Assembly: GCF_000019185.1 (NCBI RefSeq)
Contig: NC_010334.1
Coordinates: forward strand, 2,542,001-2,606,000
Source: Shewanella halifaxensis HAW-EB4
Lineage (GTDB): Bacteria; Pseudomonadota; Gammaproteobacteria; Enterobacterales; Shewanellaceae
Length of the DNA stretch: 64,000 bases
Direction of reading: 5' to 3'
Shown here: positions 25,117 through 33,343 of the stretch, piece after piece
How the letters are laid out: each line of letters begins with the position of its first letter
How positions within the stretch are numbered: the first letter of the stretch is position 1
The notes under the pieces: model-generated
What the model was told of the DNA's origin: nothing
The model's input: only the letters and a program-made list of their open reading frames with translations
Databases searched by the model: none
Program-made: the position numbers and the translations under genes

Positions 25117-26270
25117 TGCCAAATGCATATATTGTTGATGCACTTCGAACGCCAACAGGGCGTCGTAAAGGAGGCTTGTCTCATATACACGCCATTGATT
25201 TAGCGGCTCACTCATTAAAGGCATTAGTAGAACGTAATGCTATTCCTGCAGCAGATTATGACGACGTTATTTTTGGTTGTGTCGATACTATCGGTTCACA
25301 AGCTGGCAATATTGCACGTACTTCATGGCTAGCTGCAGGGTTACCGCTGAATGTACCCGGCACCACGGTAGACCGCCAATGCGGCTCGTCACAACAAGCA
25401 ATACATTTTGCAGCCCAAGCAGTGATGAGCGGCACCCAAGATGTGATTGCTGTGGGGGGCGTGCAGACGATGACACAAATACCGATATCTTCTGCAATGT
25501 TAGCTGGCCAACCTCTGGGATTTAGCACGCCATTTGCAGAAAGTGAGCTGTGGCATAAACGCTTTGGTGATGCACCTGTCGATCAGTTTTATGCGGCGCA
25601 GCGTATCGCAGATAAATGGCAACTTAGTCGAGACATGATGGAGTCATTTTCACTAGAGAGCCATAACCGCGCATTAGCCGCGATTAAAGAAGGCTACTTT
25701 GACCGAGAGATTGTGCCATTAGCCGGGGTCACTCAAGATGAAACCCCAAGGGTATCAAGCCTTGAGAAAATGGCGTCTCTTGAACCTGTAGGCGATGCGT
25801 ATCCGTCAATTACAGCAGCAGTGTCGAGTCAAACCTGTGATGCTTCGGCAGCCATGTTAATTGTCTCTGAAGAGGCGTTGGCTAAGTATCAACTTAAACC
25901 TCGTGCTCGCATTCATCATCTAAGTGTACTTGGTGATGATCCTATCTGGCATTTAACTGCACCTATTGCTGCAACGAAAGCGGCATTACAAAAAGCTGGC
26001 ATGACTCTAGATGATATTGATTTAGTTGAAATCAATGAAGCTTTTGCATCGGTTGCGATGGCTTGGCTTAAAGAAACAGGTTACAGCCATGATAAAACCA
26101 ATGTTAATGGTGGTGCAATTGCACTTGGGCATCCTTTAGGCGCGACAGGAGTTCGCTTAATGACAGGTTTGTTACACGAGCTAGAGCGGCGCGGTGGGCG
26201 CTTTGGGTTACAAACAATGTGTGAGGGCGGTGGCCTTGCCAATGTCACCATTATTGAGCGTTTGTCATAA
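25116..26270 (+). CDS. fadA6: FadA6-like thiolase
   Basis: 384-residue degradative thiolase that strongly resembles mycobacterial FadA6. It has the nucleophile Cys89 in TTVDRQCGSSQQAI, AVGGVQTMTQIPISSAM, NEAF, His in NGGAIALGHPLGATG, and Cys in QTMCEGGGLANVTIIERL. FadA6 thiolyses a beta-keto acyl-CoA formed during C/D-ring degradation of HIP. An in-frame ATG at 25077 would overlap the ACAD by 40 bases. ATG 25116 (TAATG coupling) gives the normal thiolase N terminus (MPNAYIVDALRTPTGR). Confidence 0.9.
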   Translation: MPNAYIVDALRTPTGRRKGGLSHIHAIDLAAHSLKALVERNAIPAADYDDVIFGCVDTIGSQAGNIARTSWLAAGLPLNVPGTTVDRQCGSSQQAIHFAAQAVMSGTQDVIAVGGVQTMTQIPISSAMLAGQPLGFSTPFAESELWHKRFGDAPVDQFYAAQRIADKWQLSRDMMESFSLESHNRALAAIKEGYFDREIVPLAGVTQDETPRVSSLEKMASLEPVGDAYPSITAAVSSQTCDASAAMLIVSEEALAKYQLKPRARIHHLSVLGDDPIWHLTAPIAATKAALQKAGMTLDDIDLVEINEAFASVAMAWLKETGYSHDKTNVNGGAIALGHPLGATGVRLMTGLLHELERRGGRFGLQTMCEGGGLANVTIIERLS

Positions 26271-26325
26271 GCGACTTGAGCCAATACAAAAACAATAAAA
26301 GTTAGTGCAATTGAGGGAGCATAGA

Positions 26326-27204
26326 ATGAAAGCATGTAATTCGAGAACCGTAATTATTACCGGCAGTGGCGGTGGCCTAGGTCGAGCTTATGCGTTAGCG
26401 TTGGCCGCAGAAGGAGCAAATGTTGTTGTTAATGATATTCGTGCCGGCGCTGCTGCAGCCGTTGTGGACGAGATCTTGACTCAAGGTGGGCAAGCTATTG
26501 CGAACTCAGATGACATTACTCGCATGGACACCGCAACTAACATCGTCGATGCTGCGTTAGAGGCATTTGGTGAGGTACATGTACTGATTAATAATGCCGG
26601 TGTTTTGGCTGACAGAATGTTTATTAGCCTTAGCGAAGCAGATTGGGACAAGGTCATGCAAGTCCACCTAAAGGGCCATTTTTGTTTAGCTAATATTTTG
26701 GGGCGTCGTTGGCGTGACCTTGCCAAGGCCGGTCAACCGGTTGATGCACGGATCATCAATACTAGCTCAGGTGCAGGGCTTCAAGGCTCTATTGGGCAGT
26801 CAAACTACTCTGCTGCTAAAGGCGGCATTGCATCGTTAACATTAGTTCAAGCAGCCGAACTGGGGCGTTACGGGGTAACAGTAAATGCACTCGCGCCCGC
26901 AGCCCGCACCTCTATGACCCAAAGCGCCATGCCTGATGTGGTAAAGAAACCGGAAGATGGTAGTTTTGACCTGTGGGCGCCGGAAAATGTTGCGCCGCTG
27001 GTTGTATGGTTAAGCAGTTCTGAATCGAAGCATATCTCAGGACAGATCTTGGAAAGCCAAGGTGGACGGATCTCCTTATGTGATGGTTGGCGTACCGGTT
27101 TGACGGTAGATCATGGTAAACGTTGGGATATCGCTGAGGTTGGCCCCGCTATTGACCAACTCATTGGAAAAGCCCCCAAAGCACAGAAAGTGTGGGGTAG
27201 CTAA
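26326..27204 (+). CDS. SDR oxidoreductase, MFE-2/Rv3548c-like
   Basis: About 292 residues: coenzyme motif TGSGGGLGRAYA, VVVNDI with Asp for NAD, NNAGVLADRMF, the Ser in NTSSGAG, Tyr-Lys in NYSAAKGG. An unusual C-terminal extension of about 40 residues follows (DGWRTGLTVDHGKRWDIAEV). ATG 26326 sits 7 bases after GAGGGAG and replaces a GTG at 26305 that has no ribosome-binding site. The family includes 3-hydroxyacyl-CoA dehydrogenase domains of peroxisomal MFE-2 and steroid-cluster proteins such as Rv3548c. Oxidation of a hydroxyacyl-CoA intermediate before FadA6 is the likely role. Confidence 0.82.
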   Translation: MKACNSRTVIITGSGGGLGRAYALALAAEGANVVVNDIRAGAAAAVVDEILTQGGQAIANSDDITRMDTATNIVDAALEAFGEVHVLINNAGVLADRMFISLSEADWDKVMQVHLKGHFCLANILGRRWRDLAKAGQPVDARIINTSSGAGLQGSIGQSNYSAAKGGIASLTLVQAAELGRYGVTVNALAPAARTSMTQSAMPDVVKKPEDGSFDLWAPENVAPLVVWLSSSESKHISGQILESQGGRISLCDGWRTGLTVDHGKRWDIAEVGPAIDQLIGKAPKAQKVWGS

Positions 27205-27280
27205 GGATTTTAGCTAAAAGCCTTTAGCTGAATTGAGACAATTGACCACGATAATGGATTAGCACCGAGGACAAATTGCA

Positions 27281-28870
27281 ATGAACGATAATATTGATAA
27301 TAAAAGACGTAGTTTGCTTAAAACAGGTACAGCACTTGGTGCTGCAGCATTGAGTGGAGTTTCATTAATCGCTCAAGGGGCTGACGCCAGTAACGGACAA
27401 AAGGCTAAGGTTGCGAGTGCCGATTTACCATTACCCGAGTACGATAACCTTGATGTTGTCGCGATGGCTGAATCTCTTAAAAAAGGTGAACTTACTCCGA
27501 TAGAGTTGTTTGATGCGGCTTATGCACGCTTTCAAAGCCGCTCGGCAATCAATGTTGTTGCAGTGGATCATTTTCAACAAGCACGTGAGCATGCTTTGAC
27601 GCTAAGTAAAGCGGGCAGTAAAGAGCGCGCCGACAGTAACGCACCACTTCGTGGTGTTCCTTTCGCGTTAAAAGATCTGCATATAAAAGTAAAAGGGACT
27701 GTTACTACCAATGGTAGCCCGCTTTTTAAAGACTCGGTAGCAACCAACAACTCCACTCTTACTCAGCGGTATATGGACGCAGGCTTGAATATCATGGCTA
27801 AGTTGACCAGCCCTGAGTTTGGCCAAACGGCGACCACCGAATCGGCTCTTCACGGTGATACGCTAAATCCTTGGGACCTTGCTCGAACTAGCGGCGGCTC
27901 AAGCGGAGGCTCTGCGGCAACAGTTGCGGCAAGAATATTGCCAGCGGCACATGCAAGTGATGGCGGTGGATCAATCCGAATTCCGGCATCAAACTGTGGT
28001 GTATTTGGTTTAAAGCCGAGTAGGGGACGAGTACCAATGGGCCCAGGAGCTATAGAGGGCTGGATGGGATTGTCAGTTCATAATACGGTGACCCGTTCAG
28101 TGCGAGATTCGGCACTTTTACTCGACTTAACTCAAGGTAAAGAGGCGGGCTCTCGCATTACTCACCAAGATCAGAGCTTAATGGCTGCAATTAAAAAAGC
28201 GCCAAAAGGCTTGAAAATAGCGGTGATGAATAACCATCCCTTCGGTTTGCCCATTCATGCTGACTGCATTAAGGCGGTAAATAAAACTGCCAAGCTGTTA
28301 GCTGCACTAGGGCATCATGTTGAAGAAGCTCAGCCCATATTACCTATCGAAGGTATGTTTAAAGGCATGGGAGTCGCTACAACGAGTGGCTTACTTTACA
28401 CCATTCAAGAGCAAGAAAAATTGCTTGGCCGTAAAGCACGAGAAGAGGAGTTTTCACCCATCGTGTGGCGTCACCTGCAAAATGCACCTAATTACACTGC
28501 TCAGAATGTGTTTAGTGCCCGTAGTGCGTTTGATGACGGTGCAAAAGCGTTTGACCATTTCTTTAATGATTACCATTTGATTTTGTCACCGGTAACGGCT
28601 GTACCACCACCCAAAATCGGTGCGCTAAGCTTAAATCAACCTTATGATGATTTTGTGCAAGATATTATGTATGCCTCACCGATTACCGCACTGTTCAATA
28701 TGACGGGCTTACCCGCTATGTCGGTTCCTTTACACTGGAACGATGATGGCTTACCTATTGGAGTGCAGTTTGCCGGGCCTTATGGCGGCGAGCCCTTGTT
28801 GTTATCTTTAGCAGCGCAGTTAGAGCAAGCATCGCCGTGGGCAGATAAATTGCCAGGGTTTATTAGTTAA
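27281..28870 (+). CDS. Tat-exported amidase (amidase-signature family)
   Basis: 529 residues beginning with a twin-arginine signal (KRRSLLKTGTALGAAALSG, cleavage near residue 35). The amidase-signature catalytic triad is visible: Lys in VPFALKDLHIKV, then the Gly/Ser-rich ARTSGGSSGGSAATVAA carrying the cis-Ser, and the Ser nucleophile in DGGGSIRIPASNCG. Export to the periplasm next to steroid genes suggests hydrolysis of an amide-conjugated steroid such as a taurine or glycine bile salt. This is inference; other amides are possible. It is last in the + strand run and ends inside a terminator hairpin. Confidence 0.82.
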   Translation: MNDNIDNKRRSLLKTGTALGAAALSGVSLIAQGADASNGQKAKVASADLPLPEYDNLDVVAMAESLKKGELTPIELFDAAYARFQSRSAINVVAVDHFQQAREHALTLSKAGSKERADSNAPLRGVPFALKDLHIKVKGTVTTNGSPLFKDSVATNNSTLTQRYMDAGLNIMAKLTSPEFGQTATTESALHGDTLNPWDLARTSGGSSGGSAATVAARILPAAHASDGGGSIRIPASNCGVFGLKPSRGRVPMGPGAIEGWMGLSVHNTVTRSVRDSALLLDLTQGKEAGSRITHQDQSLMAAIKKAPKGLKIAVMNNHPFGLPIHADCIKAVNKTAKLLAALGHHVEEAQPILPIEGMFKGMGVATTSGLLYTIQEQEKLLGRKAREEEFSPIVWRHLQNAPNYTAQNVFSARSAFDDGAKAFDHFFNDYHLILSPVTAVPPPKIGALSLNQPYDDFVQDIMYASPITALFNMTGLPAMSVPLHWNDDGLPIGVQFAGPYGGEPLLLSLAAQLEQASPWADKLPGFIS

Positions 28871-28899
28871 GCTTCGAATGAAGCTTGATTACATTTTTT
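28869..28899 (+). terminator. Terminator of the hsaC-ipd-amidase operon, also repeat copy 1
   Basis: AAGCTTC-GAAT-GAAGCTT overlaps the amidase stop codon and is followed by GATTACATTTTTT. A diverged second copy of this hairpin and its downstream about 25 bases lies at 29101. Confidence 0.85.
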
Positions 28900-29470
28900 A
28901 GCTACGGCTACGGGGAAGTGAGTTCTGTGTTGATGCTGCTGGGGGAACAATCGCCTGCATCCGATACAAGACAGGATGTCCAAATGTTGTGACCCCATGG
29001 TCGATGATGTTCCCTACATCACAGTGACATATCCCTATGGACTCACCCATGATGAGCAACATCGCAGACTCATCTACTTACTTTTGCCCCAAAGTGAGCC
29101 GGCCTTCGAATGAAGGCTGATTACATTTTTTTGGTAGGTGCTACGGGGGAGCTAGTTCTCAATTGTCGCTTTAGAGTTATTAATCGCCTGCAGCGGGCGC
29201 ATGTGCAGACACTACCGTGACACGCAGCAAGTCCATCCTTGGAAGCTCGGCCATGACGTCCATGTCATGGACGGTCACGGCCGTATCTACACTTGATAAT
29301 TCGAGCCTTCATTTACGCCTTAATTGTTCGATTTCTAGCTTGAAAATGCCCCATTATGTGTTAGAGCTGGTACTAGCACCATTCTAGACTTACCTTTTTG
29401 ACTCAGTTTATCTAATGCATTTAGTGTGAAATACTGCCATCATGTTTGTGGCGCCTCACTGAAAGTGTAT
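28871..29470. repeat. Hairpin-rich non-coding stretch with a duplicated element
   Basis: No credible gene. A unit of about 55 bases starting at 28869 recurs at 29101-29159 (hairpin with GAAT loop, TGATTACATTTTTT, then CTACGGGG and AGTTCT). The two stems differ but remain paired (AAGCTTC/GAAGCTT versus GCCTTC/GAAGGC). Other hairpins are GACA-GGA-TGTC (28970-28980) and CCATGAC-GTCCAT-GTCATGG (29251-29270). The last has, on the minus strand, the ATGGAC form of the loop seen again at 32.6-33.0 kb. Confidence 0.55.
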
Positions 29471-29473
29471 CTG

Positions 29474-29505
29474 TTGTCGTCGATAAATATGTTTATCGAC
29501 GACAA
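29474..29505. terminator. Hairpin after the 68-residue minus-strand gene
   Basis: A perfect 14-bp inverted repeat TTGTCGTCGATAAA-TATG-TTTATCGACGACAA lies 13 bases beyond that stop codon. There is no clear T-run on the minus strand, so termination is only probable. Confidence 0.5.
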
Positions 29506-29518
29506 AAGGGGCCTTAAA

Positions 29519-29725
29519 TTAGTCGAGCTTCTCTTTGTTGTGCTCAATAGCTTTGTCTAGATCTTCATGCGTCAGTCGCGTTTTGTCTAATTGCTTTTTG
29601 GCTTTGTCACCAATGTTTTTCAATTTTTGGCGATTCTCTTCAGTTTGACGTTTGTTATTGCGTCTTAATCTGTTATTTAGCTCGTGGTCTTCCGAAAAGT
29701 TAACAAGTTTTTTATCTTTTGGCAT
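29519..29725 (-). CDS. Small highly charged protein of unknown function
   Basis: 68 residues and very rich in Lys, Asn, Arg and Glu (MPKDKKLVNFSEDHELNNRL, later QKLKNIGDKAKKQLDK). It is predicted to be almost wholly helical, without a signal or membrane segment. GCGGAAAT lies 8 bases before the ATG and a TATATA stretch lies just upstream, so expression is believable. A perfect hairpin follows the stop. No family was recognised. It lies in the gene-poor islet that interrupts the steroid cluster. Confidence 0.5.
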   Translation of the reverse strand: MPKDKKLVNFSEDHELNNRLRRNNKRQTEENRQKLKNIGDKAKKQLDKTRLTHEDLDKAIEHNKEKLD

Positions 29726-30125
29726 TTTGTATTTCCGCTATATAGTGGATGAGTAAATATTATGCCACTAACTGCACTTTTAGAATTGTGATAAGAGCCT
29801 CATGTGAACGTCCCTATCCGAATATTGTTAAAAAATGACACTTAAATGTAAATTTCACTCTGATCTGCATAATAGCCTTTGCATAATAGCCTTTTGCAAA
29901 GGCTATTTCGGCATTCATGTCTATACTAGGCTAATTTTTTCAATCCCCTTCAGCAATTTCGAATTGTTTAGTTGTGGCGTTAACCTGAATTTGGTTGATA
30001 GTTAATCAACCTATCGCTAACCCCTTAATCATAAATTTGTTTATTATTTTTATACGCTTAGATTAGGAGTGAAAACCTATGCATTTTGTTGTAAGTTATT
30101 GTAAGGAAAAGGAGTCAATATAACA
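29726..30125. other. Intergenic region with a duplicated 14-mer and hairpin
   Basis: No gene seen. GCATAATAGCCTTT occurs twice in tandem at about 29868-29895. Together with TGCAAAGGCTATT it forms a 13-bp stem (29871-29883 with 29895-29907). The right part must hold the promoter of the following membrane-protein gene. AAAGGAG lies about 12 bases before its GTG. Confidence 0.5.
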
Positions 30126-32375
30126 GTGACCTTACTAATGTTAAGATGCAAAGATTTTGTTGATAGTAAAAAGAAGGAAGTGGGTCGGATAGTTAGTCTC
30201 GCAAAGACAAGTGCTATAAGCTTTTTCTACTCATTAAGAAACTACTGCCTGAAGCAAAAGGGAGTGCTTTTAGTTTTAATGTCCTTGATTACTTTTAAGG
30301 CTTCAATGGAAGCATCGTCGTTGCTAAATGGTGAGGTTCCAGTTGATCAATTAAAAGCTATATCACTTACTATCGGTGGAGGACTGCTTGGCTTCACTGC
30401 AATTGTTTTTTCCTTACTTTTATTTTCTCTTCAGATCAACCTTCAAAGATTGAGGTATCTAGATTTTTATAGGTTTAGTGCTGATAGGCATGTATTGGGG
30501 TATCTTTTATCTTGCCTTATTGTCTCCATTTCTATCATAGCTGCTTCACTGTTTATTGTGGAAAGTTCATCTGGTCAACATGCGGCACTCATGTTTTGGG
30601 CTGTGGTGTTATTTACTTTTCTTTTGATTTTTTCGTATAAACGGGCAATACAGCTCATTGACCCTATAGAGCAAGTAAGACTAATCGAATCGGAGGTTGA
30701 CTCATCTCTTGAACGCTGGGGTAAAGTTATTGAAAGACAAATTCTAGCTGACAAGATAGCGCCTATTGAAAGCCTTACTAATAAAGATTTTGATTCGCTG
30801 AGATGGCAGCTATGTAGAAGGTACCCTACGCATCAGCAAGCAGTTTTTAACTCTATCGATAGCTTATGTTCAATGACGAAAGTTTACACTGAGTTAAATG
30901 ATTACATTGTAGCTAGAAATACACTTACTAAAATCATATTTATTATAGATAGGTACATGCGATTTAGACAAAATACGTTTATTGAAGGTTCACCTTTTAT
31001 GAGTACTAGTGTCGAGTCTGAGCCAGTTTTTAATTATGCGCTAGAGAGGGTTGGGCAGAGTACATCTGATGCAATAAGTGCGGATGATAAAGAATGGATT
31101 CAAATATGTTTTGAAGTCTTTTCACATTTAGCTCAGAACTCTAATTTTTATAAAGTTCAACATGGATACCAGTTGGGGCAGCAGATTACCTCTATTATTT
31201 ATTATTTGACCTCTGGTGTTAAAGAAACAATTCCATTAAAAAATAATGATGTGATGATAAATGCTTCAAGATCGGTTGGCGGGTTAGCTACGGCGTTACT
31301 AAAAACTGCGTCGTATGACAACTTACAACAACTTGACAAATCACTGCTGTTACTAGGAAGTTTAAGTATAAGTAAAGGTGATATAACAGTAATAAACGAT
31401 GTCATGCAGAGATACGGTGACATAGTGTTTTTATTACTTTTTAGCGAAGGAACTGATGCAGAATCAGAAGCTCAGAGCATATCCACAAGCATTCACTTTT
31501 TAGGTAAACTTCATTTGCAGCAAGGGGGGAAGACGTCTTTTAACCTAGGATATGTAAATGGAGTTTATGGATTTGGAGAAACATCATTGTCCGTGAAATT
31601 ATCACAACAAGCACAAATACTGCTTAGTGATACAGAGCGGTTTAAGAGTGAAATAACATCGCTAATTGAAGGTATTTGCTTGTGGCTGAAAGTATCGTTT
31701 AATGACCGATATGAGCTTTATCAACTTGATCAAGAAGCAGATTTAGACCTATTTCATTATTTATATTCTTTATCAGACACTATGCTGAAAATATTGTTGA
31801 CACTAACTAGTGAGATAACTGAACATCAATTAAGGCATGATGCATATACGGTGATAAATAGAGAGATCATAGCCTTGTGTGAGATAAGAGAAGATAAAGA
31901 AGTTTTCCGCAGAATTGATTCCTATGATTTTATGAATTCACTGTTTAATTTACATAGATTAATAGGCTCTTTAGATACCCAATCATGCTCTTCGGTTTTG
32001 ACTATTAACATTTTGAAGTTGGGGTTTAAGGCCGCATCTATAAATAGTGATCATGGATTGTTAGTTAAAGCTATCTGTGCTGCTGCGATAATTTCAGTTA
32101 ATAACAATGAGCAATCTCTATATAGGGGGTTAATTGATAAAAATCTCAATGAATTCTCTGGTCATCAGAAGGTTTGCTTTAACGCTTTACCAAAACTTGA
32201 GTATTTAGGAAGGTTGGGGCGCTTCGAAAAAGGAAGAACAATGACCAGTTATCCTCGTTGTACTATTGAACGCTTTTGTCATAAATCCCTTACTAATGAG
32301 CTTAGGGAGGAAATTAAGTACTCAATTGAAGCCATTAAGCTAAATGCTATTGATAAAGAGGTCGGTACAAATTAG
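30126..32375 (+). CDS. Orphan 749-residue membrane protein
   Basis: The N-terminal 180 residues contain about four hydrophobic segments (near 43-60, 80-105, 123-147 and 152-172), vaguely like DUF2254-type membrane modules. The remaining 570 residues are a soluble, mainly helical region without a recognised motif (no P-loop, nuclease or protease signature). The coding sequence is clearly more AT-rich than the steroid genes (many ATA, TTA and AGA codons). It is flanked by hairpin repeats on both sides, which suggests acquisition by transfer. The GTG start at 30126 follows AAGGAG; ATG 30138 is an alternative. No function is assigned. Confidence 0.75.
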   Translation: MTLLMLRCKDFVDSKKKEVGRIVSLAKTSAISFFYSLRNYCLKQKGVLLVLMSLITFKASMEASSLLNGEVPVDQLKAISLTIGGGLLGFTAIVFSLLLFSLQINLQRLRYLDFYRFSADRHVLGYLLSCLIVSISIIAASLFIVESSSGQHAALMFWAVVLFTFLLIFSYKRAIQLIDPIEQVRLIESEVDSSLERWGKVIERQILADKIAPIESLTNKDFDSLRWQLCRRYPTHQQAVFNSIDSLCSMTKVYTELNDYIVARNTLTKIIFIIDRYMRFRQNTFIEGSPFMSTSVESEPVFNYALERVGQSTSDAISADDKEWIQICFEVFSHLAQNSNFYKVQHGYQLGQQITSIIYYLTSGVKETIPLKNNDVMINASRSVGGLATALLKTASYDNLQQLDKSLLLLGSLSISKGDITVINDVMQRYGDIVFLLLFSEGTDAESEAQSISTSIHFLGKLHLQQGGKTSFNLGYVNGVYGFGETSLSVKLSQQAQILLSDTERFKSEITSLIEGICLWLKVSFNDRYELYQLDQEADLDLFHYLYSLSDTMLKILLTLTSEITEHQLRHDAYTVINREIIALCEIREDKEVFRRIDSYDFMNSLFNLHRLIGSLDTQSCSSVLTINILKLGFKAASINSDHGLLVKAICAAAIISVNNNEQSLYRGLIDKNLNEFSGHQKVCFNALPKLEYLGRLGRFEKGRTMTSYPRCTIERFCHKSLTNELREEIKYSIEAIKLNAIDKEVGTN

Positions 32376-33246
32376 AGATTTTGAATAAATGAAGATATTT
32401 TTTCTAATCTGAACCATCCGCGTTAGAGCAAATAACCTAACGCGTTATTGTCCAAAAATGAGTTTTAAATACGATTGTGGCTTTAGCTATAACTAAAAGC
32501 TATCAGCTCATTACAAACTCACAGAAAACACCCATTCCCCATCGAAGTTGCCGAAATACGTAGATGAAAATACCGTGGAACCATCATGGATGATGGTTCA
32601 GGCTCGGGGGGACATGGATGTCCCATCTGAGCCGTTAGGCGATTTTTATTGGAGTATGAGGCCCGAATCTAATGCATGTAACTTCGTCGGGGCGTCATGG
32701 TGGATGCAAGGGCGAAGTCCATAAACATGGACTATCTGAGCGAGAGCCATAGACGGCGAGCTGGCTTTTGAACAGGATGTTCTTGATAAGGACGAGCAGT
32801 CCTCCTTGCCCGAGTGTGAGCTGGAAGCTCACGACCTTTATCAAACGCAGTTTGATTGATTTCGCTTTGAGAGGTAGTCGAGCAGCAAGCTCCAACTGAC
32901 TTTTGTCCACTAACGAGCTAGACCTTTAGTCATAACACTAAACTCCAAGAATGTGCTTTTCTAATTCGGTGCAGATACGGCTGAGACCGTCGAAAACATG
33001 GATGTTTTCGTTGAGCGAACATGGACGTGCTTGCAGCGAGTCTCAGAAGTCTCAGAAGTCTCAGAAGTCTCAGAAGTGTCAGCACATATGCTGGCCGCAG
33101 GCCATTGGAACCACTTTTGTTAGATGCCACTCTTAGCCAAAAATATATCGAGTCTTTTGGGTTTTTGTAATCAAACTAAGTTTGATTTGGCTTTACGAGG
33201 TAGTCGAGCTGCAAGCTCCAACAAACTTGTTGTCTAACAACGAGCT
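32376..33246. repeat. Array of covarying hairpins, non-coding
   Basis: No credible gene. Three hairpins have different stems but the same ATGGAT loop: 32579-32598 (AACCATC/GATGGTT), 32609-32624 (GGGAC/GTCCC) and 32991-33010 (CGAAAAC/GTTTTCG). The last two are nested inside outer stems (GGCTC/GAGCC at 32601 and 32629; CTGAGAC/GTCTCAG at 32981 and 33040). Further hairpins include GAACA-GGA-TGTTC (32770) and GTGAGCT-GGA-AGCTCAC (about 32816). A direct repeat of about 80 bases is present at 32839-32925 and 33170-33246, sharing GAGGTAGTCGAGC and GCAAGCTCCAAC. Confidence 0.6.
33041..33076. repeat. Tandem repeat, four copies of a 9-mer
   Basis: Four exact copies of TCTCAGAAG are followed by a degenerate TGTCAG. 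The first copy also closes the CTGAGAC/GTCTCAG outer stem of the adjacent ATGGAT hairpin. Confidence 0.9.
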
Positions 33247-33275
33247 AAAAAAAACGGCTCCTGTTGGAGCCGTTT
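33247..33275 (-). terminator. Intrinsic terminator of the DUF1329-DUF1302 operon
   Basis: Read on the minus strand it is AAACGGCTCC, loop AACA, GGAGCCGTTT, then a run of T (8 A at 33247-33254 on the + strand). It lies 69 bases beyond the DUF1302 stop. Confidence 0.9.
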
Positions 33276-33343
33276 CGATTAACACAGATTTAAGTGACTA
33301 ATGTAACTAATGTGACTGAGTTAAGTACATAGAGTTTAAGTGA

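Noticed and set aside
33041..33076. Short tandem repeats considered as a CRISPR array
   Set aside because: Four contiguous 9-mers without spacers and no cas genes; a simple tandem repeat.
32434..33240. Integron attC-like core sites (ACCTAAC at 32435, GTTAGGC at 32634, GTCTAAC at 33232)
   Set aside because: Distances do not fit attC sites, no gene cassette lies between them, no integrase is present, and the motifs are short enough to occur by chance within the hairpin-rich DNA.
28871..33246. Insertion sequence or transposon
   Set aside because: No transposase frame, no terminal inverted repeats with target duplication; only hairpin repeats at both sides.
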